Shown here piece after piece: positions 49,963 to 59,142 of a DNA stretch of 64,000 bases. Each line of letters opens with the position of its first letter. The first letter of the stretch is position 1. Source of the DNA: Bacteroidales bacterium 6E (GTDB lineage Bacteria; Bacteroidota; Bacteroidia; Bacteroidales; Prolixibacteraceae); the NCBI GenBank assembly GCA_001270045.2, contig DF970689.1, forward strand, positions 403,148 to 467,147. The letters run 5' to 3'. The translations under genes were made by a program, and so were the position numbers. Under the pieces are notes generated by a model. That model did not search any database. It was not told the origin of the DNA and saw only the letters and a list, made by a program, of their open reading frames with translations.

Positions 49963-51351
49963 ATGCAAACCGAAGCAGTATTTGAAGATATAGGAATTCG
50001 AATTCAGAGTGAGATCCGAAAAGCCCAGAAATCAATTTTCGTGGCAGTTGCCTGGTTCACAAACAAAGGTCTTTTTAATGAGTTGGCAATAAAGGCGAAA
50101 AACGGATGCAAGGTATATTTGATAATCTCCAACGATGAAATCAATCAGAAATCCTCAATTGATTTTTGTGAATTGGAGACAGAGAATTCCAAAGTCTATA
50201 AAATAGGTAATGGTGAAACCGAATTAATGCACAACAAATTTTGTGTCATTGACAACAGTACCATAATCACGGGGTCCTATAACTGGAGTTATAAAGCCGA
50301 GACTAATTTTGAAAATGTCATTATTAATACCAATGATACTACCCTGGCCGAACAATTCATAAATGAGTTTAAGAATATTGTCAAGAAGTATTTTCCGGAA
50401 GAATTTACCAGCAACGAGATTGTTTTTCCCCTCAATAAAATTATCAAGAGACTAGAAATCCTTAAAAACTATATCCAACTTGAAGATATAGATGAAATAA
50501 AAAGGGAAGCCATTAAACTCGATGAATATGAGTTTAACGGCGACATTGCTGAAATACTGGTGGATCTTCGCAAACAAGAATATTCCTCAGCGATCAGAAA
50601 AATTGAGAAATTTATTTCCAGAAACCATCAACTCGCTCGCTGGTCGGATCCTGAAATTGCGGCGCTTAACCTTGAAATAAAGAATCTCGAAAACCAGTTA
50701 AGCGGTTATGACAATGAGAAAATTGAGTTGGAGAAATTGCTTTCCGAATTTCAACATCGTCATACCATTGAATTGGGTGATATTATCATTGAAATCCTGA
50801 AGCTTCGAAAACAAAAGTTCAGGTTTGATAAATCTAAGTATGAAGAGGCCGAAAAGGATGAAAGTCAATATAAGCAACAGGTAAAAGCAGAAAAGGAGAA
50901 GTTCATTTTTGATTTGACTGATGAACAGAAAATTGAATTGAAGAAGAAATTTCGCAAAGCAACTGTCCTGTGCCACCCGGACAAAGTAAATGACAAATTC
51001 AAAGATGATGCTCAAAAGATATTCATTGAATTAAAGGATGCCTACGACAAAAATGATTTGAAAAAGGTTTCTGAAATTCTAAATCATTTAGAAACAGGAA
51101 GTTATTTTAAATCAAGATCTGAGACCATTACTGAAAAAGATCTCTTGATTTCAGCAATTGCAAAGCTTCGTCATCAAATTTCTGTTATCATGAACGAAAT
51201 TATTACGATCAAGGAGAGTGAAACATTTAAGATTATTGTTGAAATCAAAGATTGGGATGAATACTTTTCAAGCACCAAGGAAAAATTGAAAAGAGAATTC
51301 GAATTATTACGCAAAGAAATTGGAAACAAAGAAGACGTAACAGCAATTTAG
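49963..51351 (+). CDS. Phospholipase D-like nuclease fused to a DnaJ domain
   Basis: 462 aa. An N-terminal PLD-type domain (residues ~1-140) has one HxK motif, MHNKFCVID (His90, Lys92), followed by GSYNWSYKAETNFENV; such single-motif proteins dimerise to form one nuclease active site. The middle (about 150-310) is helical or coiled coil. A J-domain core follows: KKKFRKATVLCHPDK with HPD at 338-340 and KIFIELKDAYD. A further helical tail ends the protein. A J domain suggests recruitment of a DnaK chaperone. The gene is 29 nt after the TPR gene. Confidence 0.85.
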   Translation: MQTEAVFEDIGIRIQSEIRKAQKSIFVAVAWFTNKGLFNELAIKAKNGCKVYLIISNDEINQKSSIDFCELETENSKVYKIGNGETELMHNKFCVIDNSTIITGSYNWSYKAETNFENVIINTNDTTLAEQFINEFKNIVKKYFPEEFTSNEIVFPLNKIIKRLEILKNYIQLEDIDEIKREAIKLDEYEFNGDIAEILVDLRKQEYSSAIRKIEKFISRNHQLARWSDPEIAALNLEIKNLENQLSGYDNEKIELEKLLSEFQHRHTIELGDIIIEILKLRKQKFRFDKSKYEEAEKDESQYKQQVKAEKEKFIFDLTDEQKIELKKKFRKATVLCHPDKVNDKFKDDAQKIFIELKDAYDKNDLKKVSEILNHLETGSYFKSRSETITEKDLLISAIAKLRHQISVIMNEIITIKESETFKIIVEIKDWDEYFSSTKEKLKREFELLRKEIGNKEDVTAI

Positions 51352-51603
51352 TAAGATTCTTGCCATTTCGGAAATTAAGTCATGAATTGTTTGCACTTAT
51401 GGATCTGACGGAATTACTACTCACCATTTTAACTCACTCCTAATAATGAAAACCTAACTAAAATCATAGAAATCTCAAAGTTCTCCCAATAAATTGGAGA
51501 AACTCCGATTAATTGACTGATTATTACCAAGTCATTCGGGATTTACCATTCAAACAATCAAATAGCGATCTTTATAAGTCCAATAGTAACTAAAAATCTT
51601 CAT
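51352..51603. other. AT-rich intergenic region, no gene seen
   Basis: No convincing frame or dyad. It separates the nuclease/TPR/PLD operon from the coiled-coil gene. Confidence 0.4.
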
Positions 51604-52299
51604 ATGAACTGGATATCAATACTGGGATTATGCCTTATTACATTAGGAACGATATTTTCTTTCTTTGGAACATATTTGAGTGATAAGAAAAGTCAAAAGG
51701 AATTAACTGATCAGATTAGAGAGAAGGATTATATAATTGACGAAATTAATGCTAACAATATCAAGTTGATCGATCAAAACTCTTCTCTTCTAACTTCAAA
51801 TGAGAAGGTTTCTGGAACAAATGAAAATCTTATCAGCCAGAATAGTCAGATGCTTGAGCGAATTTCAAAATATCAAGCTGATATAGAGGAAAGAAATCTA
51901 AAAATTATTGAGCTTGAAAGGGAAATGGCTAATTTTAGGGAATATAGCTATTACGCTGACTATAACATCTATGGAACAAATATAAATGCAGGGGAAGGAA
52001 TTAAACTTACATCCGACCTTTATGGTAGAATGAGCAAAATTCTTGTCGAAAAAGATGGTCAAGTATTTGTTAAAAGTAGCAAAGAAATAATTCCGCAAAT
52101 TGATGAGGTTATAAAGAGATATCCAAATTTCCCCTTTGGGTATTTTGCGAAGTTTGATATTCTTAAGGTTCATAATGATCCTGAATGGAAGGTTTATGCA
52201 GCAAAAGCGATAAAAATTTTCGAAGTAACTACCACAATAAGTGGACATGATGCAAGCCATGATCAAGCACTTAGTATCCTCAGAAAATCTGGTATATAG
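51604..52299 (+). CDS. Membrane-anchored coiled-coil protein
   Basis: 231 aa. One N-terminal membrane helix (WISILGLCLITLGTIFSFFG) is followed by a long coiled coil (about 28-115, KSQKELTDQIREKDYIIDEI onward) and a C-terminal globular domain with TPR-like helices (VIKRYPNFPFGYFAKFDILK). No enzyme motif. Its role is unknown; its place in the island suggests a defence or membrane-sensing role. Confidence 0.7.
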   Translation: MNWISILGLCLITLGTIFSFFGTYLSDKKSQKELTDQIREKDYIIDEINANNIKLIDQNSSLLTSNEKVSGTNENLISQNSQMLERISKYQADIEERNLKIIELEREMANFREYSYYADYNIYGTNINAGEGIKLTSDLYGRMSKILVEKDGQVFVKSSKEIIPQIDEVIKRYPNFPFGYFAKFDILKVHNDPEWKVYAAKAIKIFEVTTTISGHDASHDQALSILRKSGI

Positions 52300-52334
52300 C
52301 ATTGTACCATTTATGAATTAGCGCTTTAGGAGAC

Positions 52335-52401
52335 GAGACTGTAAAAATGAATTCTGTCTTACAAAATTAATATTGTTGGACAGAGTTCATTTTACAGTCT
52401 C
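52335..52401. repeat. Long imperfect hairpin, MITE-like or terminator
   Basis: Arms GAGACTGTAAAAATGAATTC... (52335-52358) and its complement at 52379-52401 differ by one bulge and one mismatch around a 20-nt AT-rich loop. The ends look like transposon terminal repeats; no T-run follows directly, so it is not a classical terminator. Confidence 0.6.
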
Positions 52402-52538
52402 TATTTCCAAGGTAGATCAAGTTGCATTTATACTAATGGTTCCGGATCAAATTGTACCATTTTTGGCTATTGAGATCTCCCATTTTATTAGCAACAATCA
52501 CAAGAAGTGTTGAATTTTTTAAGTCTCCCTTATCAATC

Positions 52539-53348
52539 CTAATTCTTGTTATATCCGAGATCACGGGTGAACAATCGTCTTTTCCAGAGCGATTCGCGTT
52601 CAAGGACATAGTTTTTATCGACTTCATCGCCATAGAATTCTATCAGGGAAAAGGTAAAGTTCTGACGTGCATACTCAAGACCCTGATCACCGGTTATTTC
52701 AATCAGCCTGACATTGTAGCCGTGGCCATTCTTGGCATACGTACTCCAACGTCCCCAGACGTTGTCTGTACCACTGGCAGATCCAATATAAAGTTGTTTG
52801 GTCTTGTTGTCGGATATAATGTAGATACCCTTCAGCACAGATAAGGCTGCCTTCCAGGTTTCTGAATGATTATTGATAATTTTCTCCAGAACATCAAAAT
52901 TGATAGTCACGTTTCTATTACCTGGATAACGGTCAACTACACCACTTTCTTCCAGAATTGCATGGAACTTCCAAATCCCTGTAACCGTCTCGGTATAAAG
53001 GTACGATTGCCTACTTGTTCGCTTATAATGGATCAATAATCTGCCCACTAAGTCTTTGCCTATATCAGTTATTTCGGTTTTGTATTGATAATGTTTGTCT
53101 TTAAATTCTGGCATCCCCAATGTTTTAAAAACACCCGCAAATAGCCATACGTCAGGCTTATATAAGATCAATGAAATAATGTATGGCTTTGTAAAATTCT
53201 TGCGATTCTGATAATCCTGCCATTGCTTGAACTCGCCGTCAATAAATGCCCTAAAAGCCTCAAAGTTATCATTATTACCTGTTGCCAAATGAATCTTGGA
53301 TTCATTCAGGATAGGCTCAAGTTTTAAAAGATCATTAATGCTAAACAT
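52539..53348 (-). CDS. GIY-YIG nuclease family protein
   Basis: About 269 aa from the ATG at 53348. The first ~150 residues are of unknown type. The C-terminal domain has the GIY-YIG signature GIYIISDNKTKQLYIGSA, then RWSTYAKNGHG (Arg of the active site) and YVLERESLWKRRL, which supplies the metal-binding Glu. Such nucleases cut DNA one strand at a time. The N-terminal part may recognise a target. Confidence 0.85.
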   Translation of the reverse strand: MFSINDLLKLEPILNESKIHLATGNNDNFEAFRAFIDGEFKQWQDYQNRKNFTKPYIISLILYKPDVWLFAGVFKTLGMPEFKDKHYQYKTEITDIGKDLVGRLLIHYKRTSRQSYLYTETVTGIWKFHAILEESGVVDRYPGNRNVTINFDVLEKIINNHSETWKAALSVLKGIYIISDNKTKQLYIGSASGTDNVWGRWSTYAKNGHGYNVRLIEITGDQGLEYARQNFTFSLIEFYGDEVDKNYVLERESLWKRRLFTRDLGYNKN

Positions 53349-53398
53349 CACTAAACGATTAAGTTACACAATATATAAGAGTTGTTCAATTAACCCAC

Positions 53399-54022
53399 TC
53401 ACCCCTCAACAACTTTTACGATACTATTCCGGTATTCAATCCACCTCTCATTACTCAAATGATATTTTTCGTTAATCCGGGGATTCCGACCGCGATAAAA
53501 CGGGATCAGTGGTTTACACAGGTGGTTTTTCTGGGCAGGGATGGGTATTTGCTTGTCACAGTTATAGAAATCGAAAGCGGGAATCTTCTCATATCCGTCG
53601 AATGCCAATACCTCGAGCAAATACTGGGAGGTAAGCAGAACCGGTATGTTTGAACTGAATATCTGTAGTTCTTCTTTTAGCCGGGGGATCCAAAACTCAC
53701 GGGCAACCTGTTTCCAAAGCTTCAGGTTTTTACTGGTTTCCTCAATGAAATAATTCTGACACAGATTCTGGACATATACACTATCCCATCCAAGATTGAT
53801 GGCACTGAGATTGTCTCCGTGTGACTTCAGGAAGGCATTATATCTCGGATTCCCGCTCTTTAGGGCAAAGACATATTCAAACCTATCCTGTGACTTGTTG
53901 GAGGGATCACAACCGAGATAAATGGCTTTAACCTTCTCTGTTCCCGGATTCCACAGCTTTGGGAAGGGTGTGTAGTCCAGAATTTTCTCTGAGCCAAACT
54001 GCTTAATTATTTCTGATATCAT
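53399..54022 (-). CDS. Uracil-DNA-glycosylase-like protein (tentative)
   Basis: 207 aa. AIYLGCDPSNK (about 34-44) resembles motif A of the UDG superfamily (GxDP), and FYRGRNPRINEK near the C-terminus may stand in for the HPSP-type loop. PVLLTSQYLLEVLA forms the intervening strand. The resemblance is by pattern only. It lies 51 nt upstream of the GIY-YIG gene on the same strand and may form a pair with it. Confidence 0.5.
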   Translation of the reverse strand: MISEIIKQFGSEKILDYTPFPKLWNPGTEKVKAIYLGCDPSNKSQDRFEYVFALKSGNPRYNAFLKSHGDNLSAINLGWDSVYVQNLCQNYFIEETSKNLKLWKQVAREFWIPRLKEELQIFSSNIPVLLTSQYLLEVLAFDGYEKIPAFDFYNCDKQIPIPAQKNHLCKPLIPFYRGRNPRINEKYHLSNERWIEYRNSIVKVVEG

Positions 54023-54192
54023 ATTTACGAATAGGTTGATTAGAGTTGTATATAAAATGATTTCTTGCCGATCACTTCAAGGACTCAACACCAGAATGCT
54101 TCAAAATCAATTCTTTTTTAACCAAAAATCAACGAAAAGTTATGAAGCAATTTCCTGGGCCGGATAAATCCTAAAAGATTCATCAGTCATCT

Positions 54193-54795
54193 TTACCAAT
54201 CGTCATCACCGGCAACAGGTTTTTTATAACTCATCATATCCGAATAGAATTTGTCCAATATCTCGAAAATCCCGGAATAGCTTTTTCGAACTTCGTTTCT
54301 TTTGTTAAAGCTGAAATCCCCATTATATGATTCTATATTGCCTTTTGCGGTTGTTGAAGTGTTTCCGACCAGTGCTCGTTGGGCAATGTCAGACAGGACA
54401 CCATCGTCGATATAACCGAGGTTCGTTAAAATAACCCGATATCTTCCTTCTTTGAATTCTACCGATGCATTGAAAATTTGCTCAACATCCAGCAAAACCA
54501 TGGGAGTTGTTCCCCTTGCGTAACCATATTTTTGAATGTCAATCGGCTTCCTCACAAATTCAGCTGAAAAAGAGTTTGGGCTCTCCGATTGGATATTTAA
54601 TATCCTACTCTCCGAAAAGTAACGCTTAAGTTCACTGACATCAATGTTCTGGTCTATATCATAGACCTTAATCCACGATACAGTCCTTTCACTATTGTCA
54701 AACCTGAAATTACTTTCTGTCTCATTTTGTGAATAGGAGCGAAAGCCGATTATCTGTAGTACAATAAACGCGATTAATATCAATGACCTTTTCAT
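54193..54795 (-). CDS. Secreted protein, possibly DUF4468-like
   Basis: 200 aa with a Sec signal (MKRSLILIAFIVLQIIGFRS, cleaved near SYSQ). The mature part (WIKVYDIDQNIDVSELKRYF, YRVILTNLGYIDDGV) resembles the TBP-like DUF4468 domain common in secreted Bacteroidota proteins; this is a weak match by eye. It has no motif linking it to defence. Confidence 0.6.
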   Translation of the reverse strand: MKRSLILIAFIVLQIIGFRSYSQNETESNFRFDNSERTVSWIKVYDIDQNIDVSELKRYFSESRILNIQSESPNSFSAEFVRKPIDIQKYGYARGTTPMVLLDVEQIFNASVEFKEGRYRVILTNLGYIDDGVLSDIAQRALVGNTSTTAKGNIESYNGDFSFNKRNEVRKSYSGIFEILDKFYSDMMSYKKPVAGDDDW

Positions 54796-55000
54796 CTGTC
54801 TTTGAGGTTATAATGAACTGTTAAATGTAGGGATTTTTTTAGTTAAATTGGGTCTAAATTACTTGTTGTTTCGTGAAGTTTTTACTGCAACAAGAGAACG
54901 CAAAGAAACGTCAGTCAGTTACAAATTACACTTTTAAATGCATCTGTAACACATTTGTCACTTATTTGATAATTGGCTTAAACCACGTAACTTAGATCGA

Positions 55001-55429
55001 ATGTTTAACCTATTAAATTTACTGAATATGAACAGGATCGATGAATCAAAACACCTGCTGACTGATGCGTTTAGGAGGCAGAAAACTGACCATTCAGCGA
55101 GGGAATTGTATATGGCTTTTCATAAAAAGCTTTTGGACAGTTTGGAAGATGCCCATCAGCCTTACCTTGTCCGTACGCACATTAAGGGCTGCACCTATCT
55201 GGCCAACGATAAAAAGGCTTTCATTTATGTCGATTTCAGAAGCAACTTCTCGTCCATTAAATTCTTTACCGGCCATGATTCCATTACAGGAATCGGTAAG
55301 GGATATTGGGTGCGAGGGGGAGATAATACTGGAAGCGAACGGTTCAGGATAGTCGACGAATCATCTGCATCCAAGGCTGTAGATTTGGCTGTCCAGGCAT
55401 ATTACATTGCCAGCGATTGGCCATCCTGA
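55001..55429 (+). CDS. Hypothetical protein, 133-142 aa
   Basis: ATGs at 55001 and 55028 are possible; the second starts MNRIDESKHLLTDAFRRQ. The C-terminal half (AFIYVDFRSNFSSIKFFTGH, DNTGSERFRIVDESSASKAV) resembles small DUF5655-like domains that bind or sense nucleic acid ends, but I would not name it on this basis. Transcribed alone. Confidence 0.55.
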   Translation: MFNLLNLLNMNRIDESKHLLTDAFRRQKTDHSARELYMAFHKKLLDSLEDAHQPYLVRTHIKGCTYLANDKKAFIYVDFRSNFSSIKFFTGHDSITGIGKGYWVRGGDNTGSERFRIVDESSASKAVDLAVQAYYIASDWPS

Positions 55430-55572
55430 AATCACCATCTTTATACTTATCCTTACAAACAGCTGCCAAACGAAAGGCCGCATAAAAATTGAACCCATAC
55501 TTTGTTCGCATCAAAGTGCAAAAATTCCACACTTTTGATTATGTTTGCCTTGAATGAATAGGTTAATTACTA

Positions 55573-55701
55573 ATGATTTCAATGTTGCCTGACCATACCG
55601 AGCATACCATAGCCGACAAAACTTCTTCGGGAAACCCGCTCCTTGCGTTGTATTACGCCGGTTTCGCACTGGCCTTCCCCGAAAAGTTTTATCTACCCTG
55701 A
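55573..55701 (+). CDS. Possible small ORF, 42 aa
   Basis: ATG at 55573 reads MISMLPDHTEHTIADKTSSG and ends at a TGA, 61 bp ahead of the MazG-like start. Nothing else supports it. It could also be leftover coding DNA. Confidence 0.2.
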   Translation: MISMLPDHTEHTIADKTSSGNPLLALYYAGFALAFPEKFYLP

Positions 55702-55761
55702 TTGCCAACCAAAAAGGAATGACAGGTAACTCTTTCTATGCATGAATTTAAAAATGGTACC

Positions 55762-56091
55762 ATGAACGACATAAAGGAAATCACCGACGAACTTGTGAAA
55801 TTCAGGGATGAGCGCGACTGGGAGCAGTTCCATAATCCCAAAGACCTGGCAATGGCCATCAGCATTGAAGCAAGCGAATTACTCGAGGTTTTCCTTTGGA
55901 AATCGCCCGATGAGGCTAATGTCGGAAAGGTTAGGGAAGAGCTCGCCGATATCCTCGCTTATTGTTTTTTGCTGGCCGACCGATACAAACTGGATGTCAG
56001 GGAAATCGTAAAGGATAAGATTCGCCGAAATGGCGAAAAATACCCGGTGTCTAAATCAAAAGGATCAGCCCGCAAATACAATGAATTATGA
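55762..56091 (+). CDS. MazG-like nucleotide pyrophosphohydrolase
   Basis: 109 aa from the ATG at 55762 (MNDIKEITDELVKFRDERDW); an ATG at 55738 would add eight residues. The all-alpha NTP pyrophosphohydrolase motifs are EASELLEV (ExxE) and REELADILAY (ExxD), which bind magnesium. It hydrolyses nucleoside triphosphates to monophosphates. Its stop overlaps the next start (ATGA). The same gene pair with a DUF2075 protein is seen elsewhere and suggests a nucleotide-linked defence role. Confidence 0.9.
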   Translation: MNDIKEITDELVKFRDERDWEQFHNPKDLAMAISIEASELLEVFLWKSPDEANVGKVREELADILAYCFLLADRYKLDVREIVKDKIRRNGEKYPVSKSKGSARKYNEL

Positions 56092-57944
56092 TTGTCTACT
56101 CCTCAAACAAAAGCAATTTTATCCGCGATGTGAATGACTTTTCCATCGAGAAGATTGTATTGGGGAAATTCAGGGAAAACCTTCACCGTACCACCGGACA
56201 AAGAGAAATCGATTCGTGGCGCGATTCGCTGCCATACATGAGCCAGGTGCTGAGCGACCCTTCAATCCCCGATGATGCGGGTGTGCTCATTGAGTACATG
56301 ATTCCCCAGTCGTCGTTCAGGATTGATTTTATTATTACCGGACTTGGAGACGATGAGCGGGAGAATGTGATCATCGTGGAACTCAAGCGATGGTCGGAGG
56401 TCGAAATGACCGACAAGACCGATATCGTCAGGACCCGATTCCAGGGCAGGATGCAGGAAACAAGCCATCCTTCGTACCAGGCCTGGTCATATGCCGCCTT
56501 TCTCGAATCATTCAATGAAACCATCTATACCGACCAAATCAACCTTAATCCATGTGCCTATCTGCATAATTACGAGCCCGACGGATTGATCTCGGATGCC
56601 CGTTACCAGTACTTCATCGACAAGGCGCCTTTGTTCCTGAAATCCGACAAGCAAAAGCTGAGGGAGTTCATCAAACGGTATATCAGGAAAGGCGACAGCC
56701 GCGATATCATGTACCGCATCGAGAACGGGAAAATCAGGCCATCGAAGGCTCTTGCCGACAGTCTGGCTTCCATGCTGAAGGGCAACCGCGAATTCATCAT
56801 GGTCGATGACCAGAAATTGGTATATGAAACGGCCGTATCGACGGCCAGGATGGCTGATGAAGACCACAAGCATGTTCTCCTCGTGCAGGGAGGCCCCGGG
56901 ACCGGCAAGTCGGTTGTGGCGGTCAATCTGCTGGTTGGTCTCACCAACCAGGGACTGGTTGCCAAGTACGTTACCAAGAACTCGGCTCCACGTGAAGTAT
57001 ACAAGGTAAAACTCTCGGGCCATTTCAGGGGATCGGTCATCGATTCGTTGTTTACCGGCTCGGGGGCATTTTTTGATGCCACCGACAATGTTTTTGATGC
57101 CCTCATTGTTGATGAGGCGCACCGGTTAAATGAAAAATCGGGCATGTTTATGAACCTTGGCGAGAACCAGGTCAAGGAAATCATCAACGCTTCCCGGTTT
57201 TCGGTATTTTTCCTCGACGAGGACCAGAAGGTAACCACCAGGGACATCGGAAGCCGTGACGAAATACTGAAATGGGCAGCCCATTACCGATGCAGGGTGC
57301 AGGAACTTGAACTGAGATCGCAATTTAGGTGCAATGGATCAAACGGTTACCTCGCCTGGCTCGACAATACGCTGCAGATAAGGGAAACGGCCAATATCTT
57401 TCTGGAAAAGGGAGAGTATGATTTCACGATCGTTGATTCCCCTGCCGAAATGCGCGACATCATTTATGAACTCAACAAGAAGGATAACAAGGCGAGGATG
57501 GTGGCCGGATACTGCTGGAACTGGGCAAGCAAGAATGACAAAACCCAGTACGACATCGAGTTCCCCGAATATGGCTTCAGGCACCAGTGGAACCTTTCTG
57601 ACGATGGGATGCGCTGGATCATCGACGATGACTCGGTGACTGAAATCGGGTGTATCCATACCAGCCAGGGTCTCGAACTCGACCATATCGGCGTTATCGT
57701 TGGCAAAGACCTGGTCGTGCGCAACGGACAGGTAATCACAAATTTTCGGGAACGTTCGGTTAACGATAGTTCAATGAAAGGGCTGAAGAGCCTGGCAAGA
57801 ACAGATCCCGAAAGGGCAGCCAAAGAAGCCGGCCATCTGATCAAAAACACCTACCGTACCCTCATGACCCGCGGCATGCGAAGTTGCCACGTTTACTTTG
57901 TCGATGACGAAACCAGGGAGTATTTCAAGGAGAGGGTCAGGTGA
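56088..57944 (+). CDS. DUF2075 helicase/ATPase with N-terminal PD-(D/E)XK nuclease domain
   Basis: 618 aa. The N-terminal part (about 1-110) has FRIDFIITG and VIIVELKRWSEVE, a D...ExK nuclease core. The DUF2075 SF1-like ATPase follows: Walker A GGPGTGKS (about 268-275), Walker B LIVDEAHRLNEKSG, motif FLDEDQKV, RSQFRCNGSNGYL, SQGLELDHIGV and NTYRTLMTRG (arginine finger region). It likely unwinds and cuts nucleic acid. Translationally coupled to the MazG-like gene. Confidence 0.88.
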   Translation: MIVYSSNKSNFIRDVNDFSIEKIVLGKFRENLHRTTGQREIDSWRDSLPYMSQVLSDPSIPDDAGVLIEYMIPQSSFRIDFIITGLGDDERENVIIVELKRWSEVEMTDKTDIVRTRFQGRMQETSHPSYQAWSYAAFLESFNETIYTDQINLNPCAYLHNYEPDGLISDARYQYFIDKAPLFLKSDKQKLREFIKRYIRKGDSRDIMYRIENGKIRPSKALADSLASMLKGNREFIMVDDQKLVYETAVSTARMADEDHKHVLLVQGGPGTGKSVVAVNLLVGLTNQGLVAKYVTKNSAPREVYKVKLSGHFRGSVIDSLFTGSGAFFDATDNVFDALIVDEAHRLNEKSGMFMNLGENQVKEIINASRFSVFFLDEDQKVTTRDIGSRDEILKWAAHYRCRVQELELRSQFRCNGSNGYLAWLDNTLQIRETANIFLEKGEYDFTIVDSPAEMRDIIYELNKKDNKARMVAGYCWNWASKNDKTQYDIEFPEYGFRHQWNLSDDGMRWIIDDDSVTEIGCIHTSQGLELDHIGVIVGKDLVVRNGQVITNFRERSVNDSSMKGLKSLARTDPERAAKEAGHLIKNTYRTLMTRGMRSCHVYFVDDETREYFKERVR

Positions 57945-57995
57945 GCAAGGATGTAAATGGCTTGACGAAGATGTCAATGACTTTCTAAAAGTGAA

Positions 57996-59114
57996 ATGAT
58001 GAATGATTTACCCTCGCATAATACGATCCCGGTTGAGATTCTTGCCTCGGTTTTTAACAACACGACCAATTCATACAAGTATTACTGGTTTTTATCTATA
58101 CTCGAATCATTGCAAAAGAAAAATACCAACGAGATTTCAATTGAAGACTTATGTGTGAACATGGTAGAAACGGTTTGGTATCCCTTGAATTTCTTTAAGC
58201 TGTCGTTTGGCTCACAAGATCATTTCAGGAATATAGCCGATTTAATCAATTCATTCATCGACCCCGACAATACAAAGGATTCAATTATTGACCAGGTAAA
58301 TTCAAAAGCCGATGAAATTACCAGACGACAGATAAAGACAGAAATCAGGACACTGGCCCGATGGGTACCCTACCGGTTTATCCGTCCGTTTTTCAGGAAT
58401 GAATTGAGAGGATTGCCCGACACACAAGTCAATTCAAGAATAACGGAACTTGCCGCAAACTGGTCAAGACAACATCCTGAGCGTGTACCCTATTACTTCA
58501 AGGACGGCAAGATCATTATCAACAAGCCATGGATGGACTATCTGATTTCGCATATTGGACTAATCAGGGGATTCACATATTGGAACCTGGTCAATTTTGT
58601 GCAAAAGAATAACCCAAATACCATGGGAATCCCGGGTAAACTGATCAAGCCAGAAAAAAGGGATCTCACCTTAAACACCAGGAGCTGGGACTTTTATTAC
58701 AGGGATAAATCAGGTATAAATTGCATTTATTCGAGGCTGCCTGTGCCCGAAAATTTCACGTTAGACCACTTTGTGCCCTGGTCATATACCATTCACGATT
58801 TAAACTGGAACATTTTGCCTGTGAGCAAGGAAATCAATTCCAGCAAAAGCAACAGCCTGCCTTCGCTCGAATTGTATTTGAACGATTTTCTTTCGCTGCA
58901 GCACGATTTCTACAAGAGCCTCTACAGTTCCAATTTTGGGTCGAAAGACAAAATTCTTGAGCATTATTGTCTGTTGTTTAACGAGTCGGCATCAACTGTT
59001 TATAATATGCCCCAGATACATTTTCAAGAAAAGCTTGCTGGCACGATAAAACCGATGGTGCAAATTGCCGCGAATATGGGGTTTAGTTTTGGGTGGAGTT
59101 ATCAAGTAAAATAA
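57996..59114 (+). CDS. HNH endonuclease-domain protein
   Basis: 372 aa. The C-terminal HNH core is LDHFVPWSYTIHDLNWN (His, Asn) with PVSKEINSSKSNSLP closing it; the last His of a classical HNH is replaced by an N/K-rich end, typical of the HNH_4-like group. The N-terminal ~240 residues are helical and unrecognised (TRRQIKTEIRTLARWVPYRF). Together with the two upstream genes it forms a three-gene unit (51 nt spacing). Not a Cas9 fragment: no RuvC pieces. Confidence 0.82.
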   Translation: MMNDLPSHNTIPVEILASVFNNTTNSYKYYWFLSILESLQKKNTNEISIEDLCVNMVETVWYPLNFFKLSFGSQDHFRNIADLINSFIDPDNTKDSIIDQVNSKADEITRRQIKTEIRTLARWVPYRFIRPFFRNELRGLPDTQVNSRITELAANWSRQHPERVPYYFKDGKIIINKPWMDYLISHIGLIRGFTYWNLVNFVQKNNPNTMGIPGKLIKPEKRDLTLNTRSWDFYYRDKSGINCIYSRLPVPENFTLDHFVPWSYTIHDLNWNILPVSKEINSSKSNSLPSLELYLNDFLSLQHDFYKSLYSSNFGSKDKILEHYCLLFNESASTVYNMPQIHFQEKLAGTIKPMVQIAANMGFSFGWSYQVK

Positions 59115-59142
59115 ACAAGTCGCGATACAATCTGACAGATTG

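Noticed and set aside
57996..59114. HNH gene next to the array as a Cas9 remnant
   Set aside because: No RuvC motifs or arginine-rich bridge helix; the layout and operon partners fit an independent HNH protein.
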